A stretch of DNA of 13,675 nt, taken from contig NW_015622564.1 in assembly GCF_000835495.1 (NCBI RefSeq), forward strand, positions 1-13,675. Reading direction: 5' to 3'. This document shows positions 7,757 through 13,675 of this stretch, piece by piece (the stretch's first letter is position 1; every line of letters begins with the position of its first letter). The notes below the pieces were generated by a model that made no database searches, was not told the origin of the DNA, and worked only from the letters and a program-made list of their open reading frames with translations. The position numbers and the translations under genes were made by a program. Source of the stretch: Cladophialophora immunda (Eukaryota; Ascomycota; Eurotiomycetes; Chaetothyriales; Herpotrichiellaceae).

Positions 7757-8301
7757 CTGATCGCAGAATCCCACCTACATGTCCTTTTTGATGGCAAGAG
7801 CGATATGAGTGTTTTCTTTCTCCGCGCCCTCGCCGAGTGGCCCCGGGATACCGCGCACGTTCGCGGCCTGAGAATCGCGCCCCTTGGCAGAACTTTGTGT
7901 TGAGAGAAGATCGAAAAAGATACAAAGGCCAATTGGACATTGTTTGCGCTTTGCGCCATCCTACACCGAGCCGGCACAGTCTCGGGGACTTCCCACAAAA
8001 TTTCACCGCTTCCATATCGCTATAAGACGCCATGTCTGGGTAGGAAATCATTGCACGATGGCTGGTACTCAATTTGCCCAACGTCTGGACTCCATAGTCT
8101 GAATCGACCCGAGTCGAGCTTTGGGAGGCAGGGAATCAGAACACATAGCACATGGAAGAGAGGACTCAAACTTGACCGGGCCAGAACGAAAGGAACGGGA
8201 GAGGAAGTAGAAGTGGAGGTGAAAGAAAGAGGGAAGGGAATACCGGGCTTCGAAACATCACTCGGCATCGAAGTAGATGGCTCGAACACGCGAGAATTCT
8301 A
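7757..8301 (+). pseudogene. fragmentary coding debris
   Basis: A 48-codon stretch (7757-7900) reads HVLFDGKSDMSVFFLRALAE, then RGLRIAPLGRTLC before TGA. A different frame then continues with REDRKRYKGQLDIVCALRHP and stops near 8025, and a third frame runs on to 8301 with a Lys/Glu-rich low-complexity end. Together they suggest a coding region broken by indels and continuing the decay of the neighbouring fragment, but no family is recognised. Minus-strand frames are also open here (for example a piece reading MRPFTLIDDIRRFLG around 7680-7730), so orientation is not certain. Confidence 0.25.
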
Positions 8302-8784
8302 GCCCTAACCTAACGGCCCTGGGCCTTTTTTCCACCTAATCATCGGCCAACAACCTTCGATGTTCCGTCTTTTTGTCCTGGGCCACAGAGCGAGGCCTAT
8401 CCCTGACACCATTGTTCCGAATTTGACTTACGAGCAATACCGAAGTCCTCAGCCACTTTTCATTGTACGGGTCAATTAGCTTGCGGAAAAAAGGTCTTAA
8501 AATGATTGGTAAACAAACCTCGAGAGTCAGAAGCCCTATGAGGAATGTCAGCCGAGAGACGCGTGCACGTGATGAGGTACTACGTAACCTCCCAATGCCT
8601 CACGCGTTAGCGCTGCGCGCTCGTGGGGAACAAACAACACACACGTGCCCTGTTTCTCCCAACGACCGCGTCAAGAATCTGCGTTTTCCCCCTTCCCTTT
8701 ATGATAGATCCTCCCTCGCCCTCCTGACCAGATCAAATCCGTATCTCCTACTCCCAACGAACAGGCGAGAGAACGGAATGACTC
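8302..8784. other. intergenic region, putative promoter of the HNH gene
   Basis: No gene is supported here. Pyrimidine-rich runs at about 8685-8735 precede the next gene, as is common for fungal promoters and transcription starts. A short near-palindrome (GAGGT, ACTACGTA, ACCTC) lies at about 8574-8591 and could bind a dimeric regulator, but this is weak. No TATA box stands out. Confidence 0.3.
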
Positions 8785-10095
8785 ATGCCTCTCGGACCTC
8801 CCAGCAGAGACCCCTACCCTCTACCGACAGCGGGAGAGGGTGTCGTTGCCCCGCCCGGTGAAGTGACTATCTATCTCCCCGGATACGAGCCCGATCGAAC
8901 CCTACTACGGTTTTGGGCGTACAGTGTGGACGAGGAGGATGGGCCATATGTGAATTATGAGTTTGCGTACGACATGTGCATGGCGATGACCAACAATGCT
9001 GGACCCGGGTTCTTCACGAAAGGACGAGAGCCGAACAGCGAAAAGGCAGAGGTGGAAAAGGGCGGTTTGCTAGCGAAACAAAAATATTTCTTTCACGTTG
9101 GAAGTGACACATCGACGGTGCCAGAAAAATACCCGGTTCTGCGAAGCTTTCGGGACTTCACCTTCACGCCGGAAGTTGTTGGCGAGCATTGGCGGAAGGC
9201 CGTTCCGGGGAAGAGAAGCGCAGACGGTTACTTGCCGGATGCATGCTGCGTGAGTGGTGAAGATGTAATGATAGAAGCTGCGCATTTGATTCCAAAGACG
9301 GAATGGCAATTCTGGAAGGAGAATGCGTTGCACCGATACGCGATGGAGCCAGTCCCCCGCACCCAAGGACGTGAAACCTATACTCGGAGCAACACCATTC
9401 CACTGGCTTCCAACCTACACAAGATGTTTGATGCCGGGCATTTCGTCCTGATACCGGTAAATGGACAATTACAATGCCAGTGGATCCGAAGGAGTGATCT
9501 GATGGCACTTAAGTATCACCATCGACCAGTCCATGGAGGAGTTGCCACGGTCTCACCTGAATTGGCTTATCTCGGGTGCGTATACCGAATGATGGGTGTG
9601 ATGCAGGAGGAACTCCTCGAAAGGGGAGCTCAGGAAACCCTAGTGTTGACTAAAGAAGACGGAGCAATCATGATGACCGGATTTGACCTGGGGCAATACA
9701 AGAGTCAGCAATTGCGCAACACCAGCCCCACGAAAAGTGGTAGTGGAGGTAGCGGCCCCAGAAAACGACCGCGGGAAGATGTCGAGAACGATGAATTGAT
9801 CGCTACTAGATTCGTTAACCACGACGACGTGGAGGAAGGGTGCTCCGATTCCGGAGTGGATGTGAATGAGTATTGGAGGGGGAGACCGCGGACAAAGTGT
9901 CAGGAGCAGATGATGAGGTGCGATAGGGTAAGGAAGAGACGAGCAGAACTTGACGGGGAGGAGAAAGAGGAGATTTTGGCGCAAATGGGCGGGGAAACCG
10001 GGCTAGAACCCGGGAAGGCAATTGTCAATGAAAAGTACAAAAGAAGGAGGCACAACCGGTTGCCGTCGTCTCGCAGATATCCCACCGCTCCATGA
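8785..10095 (+). CDS. HNH_2-type endonuclease-domain protein, 436 residues
   Basis: The ATG at 8785 is the first after an in-frame TGA at 8779 and the frame runs intact to TGA. The domain begins near residue 155 with CVSGEDVMIEAAHLIPKTEW, continues with SNTIPLASNLHKMFDAGHFV and ends near 225. His167 (AAH), Asn203 (RSNTIPL) and His212 (NLHKMFD) are the expected HNH residues, in the spacing of the HNH_2 family (PF13391), common in ascomycete genomes and largely uncharacterised. HNH domains cut DNA with a metal ion, but activity here is inferred. Residues 20-150 are not recognised. The C-terminal third is low complexity, with a basic patch GPRKRPRED near 324-332 and VRKRRAEL further on, consistent with nuclear entry. 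Next downstream on the same strand is the large orphan gene at 10944. No intron is needed. Confidence 0.8.
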   Translation: MPLGPPSRDPYPLPTAGEGVVAPPGEVTIYLPGYEPDRTLLRFWAYSVDEEDGPYVNYEFAYDMCMAMTNNAGPGFFTKGREPNSEKAEVEKGGLLAKQKYFFHVGSDTSTVPEKYPVLRSFRDFTFTPEVVGEHWRKAVPGKRSADGYLPDACCVSGEDVMIEAAHLIPKTEWQFWKENALHRYAMEPVPRTQGRETYTRSNTIPLASNLHKMFDAGHFVLIPVNGQLQCQWIRRSDLMALKYHHRPVHGGVATVSPELAYLGCVYRMMGVMQEELLERGAQETLVLTKEDGAIMMTGFDLGQYKSQQLRNTSPTKSGSGGSGPRKRPREDVENDELIATRFVNHDDVEEGCSDSGVDVNEYWRGRPRTKCQEQMMRCDRVRKRRAELDGEEKEEILAQMGGETGLEPGKAIVNEKYKRRRHNRLPSSRRYPTAP

Positions 10096-10101
10096 TGGCG
10101 A

Positions 10102-10798
10102 TCAGAGGGCACTCCGTACACCTTCAGCTTTTGGGAAAATATCAAGTAATGGATGAGGCGCAGCTCCGCGTTGGAATAAATTAGAGCCTCCGGGTTTGTG
10201 AGCCTGGATATCTGTCGAGATTTCCACCATCCTATTCTTCCTCGTCATAAGGTGGCAGTTGCTGGCTTCAGCATAGGTTGCCTCCTGTTCATCCCGCTGC
10301 GTATTGGCCTCTCCCGGGAACATTCCGAATCGACCAAGCGCCGTCTGTCGTTCATCCCCGGGGGCACATAGGTCAATACGACGCATTGAGTAAGCGGTGG
10401 ATTGCGATCGAGGTGCAGCATCATCGAAAAGTAGCACACTACATTCGGTGAACGCGGGACCACTGGCAGTGAAGAGAACGTCAGATTTTCCCTAATGAAC
10501 GAGAAGGCGCGTACTCATATGCACAGCCAGCATCTGCGGAACAAATGTCTGGTGAATCTAAGCACACGTAGGCGATGGACACAAGCGGGTCTGGTCTTCA
10601 TTCACCACCGTCCAAACTTGCTAGTCTGCCGAACCGGGCTCCAATGTCGAGGATGAGGAGAGTCTTTTCCTTGATTGATTGGTCGCGAGCTTTGGTGAGA
10701 CGTTGAGTTGAGGCTGACGAAGGTTCGGTGATAGGGTAAAAATTGAGGATTCCCACTGCTTTGGCTGTAGCCGTTAGGCCATAAGTGGTGGATCTTCA
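10102..10798 (-). pseudogene. Hsp70-like relic
   Basis: Hsp70 proteins are ATP-dependent chaperones. On the minus strand, from 10795 to 10601, one frame reads TATAKAVGILNFYPITEPSS and, after a linker, KEKTLLILDIGARFGRLAS. This mirrors the Hsp70 ATPase-domain pair: AA-x-x-AG-x-x-x-x-x-LI-x-EP-x-A, followed by a strand ending in the D-x-GGGT phosphate loop, here degraded to DIGARFG. A TGA (10798-10796) precedes and a TGA (10600-10598) follows. After a scrambled 100 bases the strand is open again from 10491 to 10102 (GKSDVLFTASGPAF, then LLFDDAAPRSQSTAYSMRRI), which could be the C-terminal part of the same fungal Hsp70-like protein, though that piece is less certain. The glycine-rich loop is damaged and stops are present, so it is not functional. 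Confidence 0.45.
10175..10180 (+). terminator. possible poly(A) signal after the HNH gene
   Basis: AATAAA lies 80 bases after the HNH stop codon within TTGGAATAAATTAG. Fungal polyadenylation signals are loose, so this is only suggestive. Confidence 0.3.
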
Positions 10799-10943
10799 CA
10801 TTTTCAGGACTCTAGGCGTTGACAATTCGTCCCATCTGATTCTTACAGTAGCCCTGAGGCCACTCTCCGACTCAGGACTACCCCACCGGCATCAAGGAGC
10901 CCCTCGCCGCGAGCTCCTCGCCGCCGGTACGGTGTACCCGTTC

Positions 10944-12764
10944 ATGAATAGGGGGATCGAGACTTTGGCGTTGGACAAGAGCCTGCGGCGAACGTGGGAG
11001 CTCGTTGGAGGTGGTCTCTGTCACAATCCCACGGCCCTCATCAAATCTTATATGTACACCAAGCTTCGTTGTCATTTTGCATTACAGGGGTCGCTCAAGA
11101 AATCTTCTGGCATTCGCGGTGGGCACCGTATCTCCCGAGAACTATTCCACGCCACCGATGCGCAGTTTCGCGCCCGGAGACGACACGATCAGCCTATCAC
11201 ATTCATACCGGGGAGGGAGGCCCCCTTCTACAGCTTCCGTACCACGGATGTGCTGCGTTGGGTTCGCTGGAACATCTACAAATTTTGCCTCGGGTTTGAA
11301 ATGGTACACAGCTTTCAAGATCCACACTTCGTCACTTGGGAACACACGCGTGTGATGGTCATGTTCCTCCGCTGCCTCTCATTCTCGTGCCCGAGCGGTC
11401 TAATTCAGAAAGCGGGCGGGTGTTGGCAGGACGTGCGATTTCAAGCGGACTCCCGGCAGCCAGATGGCCTTCGGCGTGTCGGGGGTCTCGGCTTTCGGCG
11501 AACGATGGAAGAATTTGGCTATGCGTGGTTTCTCGACAAGATTGACTGGAACACTCTGACCTTTCGGCAGCCTTATGCGGCTCACATGATGTTCATCCAT
11601 CGATGCAGGCGGCATATCATGCCCGATACGGCCAAGTCCGGGACGTTCGCCTCGACTTCATTCGGATGGATAAAGCCCGGCAGTTGGATGATCGAGTTCA
11701 GCGGCGTGCCAGCATGTTTGGACTTTCTTGAGAAATACCTCCGCCAGCTTTGCTTATGTGCCTTCCGGAAAGATGTCTTTCGTCACATTAAGTCGGTCCT
11801 GGATCCTGAGAAAGCCGAAGCCGCGTTGGCCGGCGAAGTCCCGCTGTGCTACGCCAGCATCGGAAAGGTCCTCAAGAAGGAGTATCGCCCACTTAACCTC
11901 GCTCATGGTAACCGCCTCGGGGTCAAAAGCATGGACGTTTTGTTTTCGTGGTTGTGGGGATGGAATGACAGTCAATTCAAACGAGAAGGCTGGGAGGACA
12001 AGCCGTACCGCATGCTCTTTCGGCAAAGCTTCTACGCCGTCGACACGGCTCGTGGTAAAGCCAGTGCTCGGACGTGGCGGCAGGAGCTCAAGAAGTCGTT
12101 CGTGCGGAACCATTTCGTGGTTCCGTACCCTCAGCCCACCGGATTTATGCGCAAAGACAAAGACACAAAGGACTTTGTGTGGTGGCCGAGTTTTCATCGG
12201 GGCCTCCACGCGTACTATCGGCAGTTCCAGACCCATGCCGCTCTCCCCGATCCACTCCCTGCATCTTACATTAAGCATCACCCTAGCGACGGGTGGCAGG
12301 TCGCCCCAGATTCACTCCTTGACGACCATATGCCTTATGTGGTGCAGCCGGAACATCGGCTCCTCCATCTCTCCGAAAGTGAGCTCTATCAAGAGCTAGT
12401 TCGCCTCCGAGAGCAATGGGTCACCCAAGGCCGGCCCGGTTTGCAGCAGATTGCCCCACCCGTCATGCCAGTCTTGGAATTTAACCTTCGATCAATGGAC
12501 TATCTTGGACCGACAGCGAAATGGTGTTCCAAGAAGCGAGGCTGGGTTGTGAAGCGATTCGAGGAATGCCGGACTGCCGGCGAGTGCAGTATTTTTCTTC
12601 GCCAGGAGCTCGAAAAGTACGAAGCTCTTCAGCATCAGCGACAGCTTCGGCGGCGCCGAAGTCGAAGGAACCCGCGGCCTGACTTCCACTCCGACTCGGA
12701 ATTAGACTTGTTTTCCGCGTCCGCGGATGAGACATCGGACGAAGAGAGTCTCGGAGCCCGATGA
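10944..12764 (+). CDS. large uncharacterised fungal protein, about 606 residues
   Basis: I recognise no named domain. The frame is intact over 1.8 kb with strong coding composition: many conserved-looking Trp, Tyr, Phe and Cys, little low complexity until the end, and no intron. Typical blocks are ALDKSLRRTWELVGGGLCHN, HFVTWEHTRVMVMFLRCLSF, FGYAWFLDKIDWNTLTF and VDTARGKASARTWRQELKKS. The C-terminus carries a basic run (LRRRRSRR, about residues 568-575), then an acidic serine-rich tail (SDSELDLFSASADETSDEE), suggesting a nuclear protein; no signal peptide or membrane span is visible. The start is uncertain: ATG 10944 is the first in frame but has T at -3, and a good acceptor (GATTCTTACAG, ending 10848) with open sequence after it suggests an upstream exon. 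It could be a cellular orphan family or the cargo of a mobile element; neither is shown. Confidence 0.65.
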   Translation: MNRGIETLALDKSLRRTWELVGGGLCHNPTALIKSYMYTKLRCHFALQGSLKKSSGIRGGHRISRELFHATDAQFRARRRHDQPITFIPGREAPFYSFRTTDVLRWVRWNIYKFCLGFEMVHSFQDPHFVTWEHTRVMVMFLRCLSFSCPSGLIQKAGGCWQDVRFQADSRQPDGLRRVGGLGFRRTMEEFGYAWFLDKIDWNTLTFRQPYAAHMMFIHRCRRHIMPDTAKSGTFASTSFGWIKPGSWMIEFSGVPACLDFLEKYLRQLCLCAFRKDVFRHIKSVLDPEKAEAALAGEVPLCYASIGKVLKKEYRPLNLAHGNRLGVKSMDVLFSWLWGWNDSQFKREGWEDKPYRMLFRQSFYAVDTARGKASARTWRQELKKSFVRNHFVVPYPQPTGFMRKDKDTKDFVWWPSFHRGLHAYYRQFQTHAALPDPLPASYIKHHPSDGWQVAPDSLLDDHMPYVVQPEHRLLHLSESELYQELVRLREQWVTQGRPGLQQIAPPVMPVLEFNLRSMDYLGPTAKWCSKKRGWVVKRFEECRTAGECSIFLRQELEKYEALQHQRQLRRRRSRRNPRPDFHSDSELDLFSASADETSDEESLGAR

Positions 12765-13333
12765 CGACGGCAAGGCCAGGTGGTGAAGCGAATAGAGACG
12801 AAGATGCGCGAACTGATGGCAGCAGAGCTAGGAGATTAGCGACGGCGACGAGAGATGTACAGGCCCCAAGACACGGCAAACTGGCGAAAACCGAATGAGT
12901 GTCTCGAGAAGGAATATAATCATCGACTTCGCCAGGTTAAATCGTGATTTCAAGCATAGCCAATGGGAGTGGGGGGTCTCAGAGAATGGGCTTGTATGTA
13001 CAAGAATAAATACCTGTAAGATTGGTGAGGGATTCTAGAGCTGTCCCGACGAATGTTCATTCCGCACCTGATTGAGTTATTATTTCTTAGCGAAAGCTTG
13101 CGCTTCTTTGATAAGCCTGACTAAGCTCAAGGCGAAACCGAAGCCCGTTGAACGCGTGAGACCAGCAAACGCTGCCGCGAGGAGCAACGCAGTAGGAGCC
13201 TTACAGCAGAATTTTCAAAAGTACGCAGAAGCAGTCGAGCTGGGCGTCTGGCGCTTCGTAAATACGGAGTGTTACTGCGGTTCCTGCGGTACGGACATGC
13301 GGACATGATTCTGTTGTAGCTATAAAGTGCAGC
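12765..13333. other. stretch without a supported gene
   Basis: AATAAA at 13005-13010, about 240 bases after the orphan gene's stop and close to an upstream TATGTA, may be its poly(A) signal. An open frame from 13072 to 13308 (ATG-less; contains KPKPVERVRPANAAARSNAV and a Cys-rich end) could be an exon fragment, but it has no start and no recognised motif. Nothing else is supported. Confidence 0.3.
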
Positions 13334-13675
13334 TCATAACAGATGGCAGTGTGCCTGCCGCCAAGACTCTCTCACCGTCTCGGAACCAAGTGGCGGCTTC
13401 GACTCCTCCGACCCCGCTCGATGCCCTCCCACGCCGTCCAGCGTAACAGCGCGGATCATTCTTCTCTGCTCTTGGAAATGCTTCTGAACGCTTTCATCCG
13501 TGTCGTTTATTTTATTTGGAACAGTCCAGCCTTGATCACTGATTATTTCCTCTAGAATAAAGACTTCCTCCATCCAGTGGTCGAACTGGTACTCCACGAC
13601 ACGGATTTTGTCGTCGTTGCGTGAAAGCATTGCCTGTGTCCACTTCTCGTTGAATTCGCTCACTTCATTTTTTTT
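13334..13675 (-). CDS. partial hypothetical protein, open at the right edge
   Basis: The minus strand is open from the window edge to a TGA at 13336-13334, about 113 codons. The text is ordinary protein: SEFNEKWTQAMLSRNDDKIR, then VEYQFDHWMEEVFILEEIIS and SVQKHFQEQRRMIRAV, a helical, acidic and aromatic composition; the last 35 residues look disordered. The first ATG in frame lies near 13630, so either the gene starts there or it begins beyond the window. No family is recognised. It runs convergent with the plus-strand orphan gene. A chance open frame is possible. Confidence 0.4.
   Translation of the reverse strand, partial: KKNEVSEFNEKWTQAMLSRNDDKIRVVEYQFDHWMEEVFILEEIISDQGWTVPNKINDTDESVQKHFQEQRRMIRAVTLDGVGGHRAGSEESKPPLGSETVRESWRQAHCHLL

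Noticed and set aside
8302..8320. CCCTAACCTAAC, resembling a telomere repeat
   Set aside because: Only about two degenerate units, with no tandem array.
8463..8861. 132-codon open frame upstream of the HNH gene
   Set aside because: No ATG near its start, no ordered segment, and it overlaps the HNH gene's N-terminus in another frame.
9640..9984. 114-codon minus-strand open frame
   Set aside because: Antisense to the low-complexity C-terminal part of the HNH gene; a shadow.
11754..12281. 175-codon minus-strand open frame
   Set aside because: Lies wholly inside the intact 10944-12764 gene and follows its codon pattern; a shadow.

Overview
The window looks like accessory DNA of a filamentous ascomycete (Pezizomycotina). 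The reasons are short spliceosomal introns with a GT donor, a CTAAC-type branch site and an AG acceptor; a fungal DDE transposase relic; an HNH_2-type nuclease gene; and an RBR ubiquitin ligase. Nothing narrows it to genus. No rRNA, tRNA, CRISPR array or bacterial-style operon was seen. Both window ends are T homopolymers, so this may be a whole small contig; that is inference.

Layout: a small basic protein gene (132-500) is followed by about 1.7 kb without an intact gene. Inside it is a decayed coding relic (about 1263-2110) and a strong hairpin. Next is an RBR E3 ligase gene (2324-3735), whose last zinc module is completed only after a 119-nt intron. Its likely original N-terminus lies upstream in another frame, separated by what looks like a one-base deletion. 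A broken DDE transposase follows (about 3806-4683), carrying one nonsense codon, two frameshifts and a perfect 25-nt palindrome. On the minus strand is a small spliced gene (5167 down to 4755) that no single open frame shows. Further on is a beta-lactamase/transpeptidase-family pseudogene (6960 down to 5506), cut by in-frame TGA codons.

The right half holds a short protein fragment with a conserved-looking fungal domain (7116-7667), scrambled coding debris, an intact 436-residue HNH nuclease-like gene (8785-10095), a minus-strand Hsp70-like relic (10798 down to 10102) and a large single-exon gene for an uncharacterised protein of about 606 residues (10944-12764). A partial minus-strand reading frame runs off the right end.

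The genes do not form an obvious pathway. The pattern is a gene graveyard (transposase, beta-lactamase, Hsp70-like and an unknown) around a few intact genes. The most interesting pair is the HNH-domain gene and the large orphan. They are co-oriented, both read as single exons, and are intact where their neighbours are decayed. No shared function can be shown from sequence alone. Some frameshifts could also be assembly errors.
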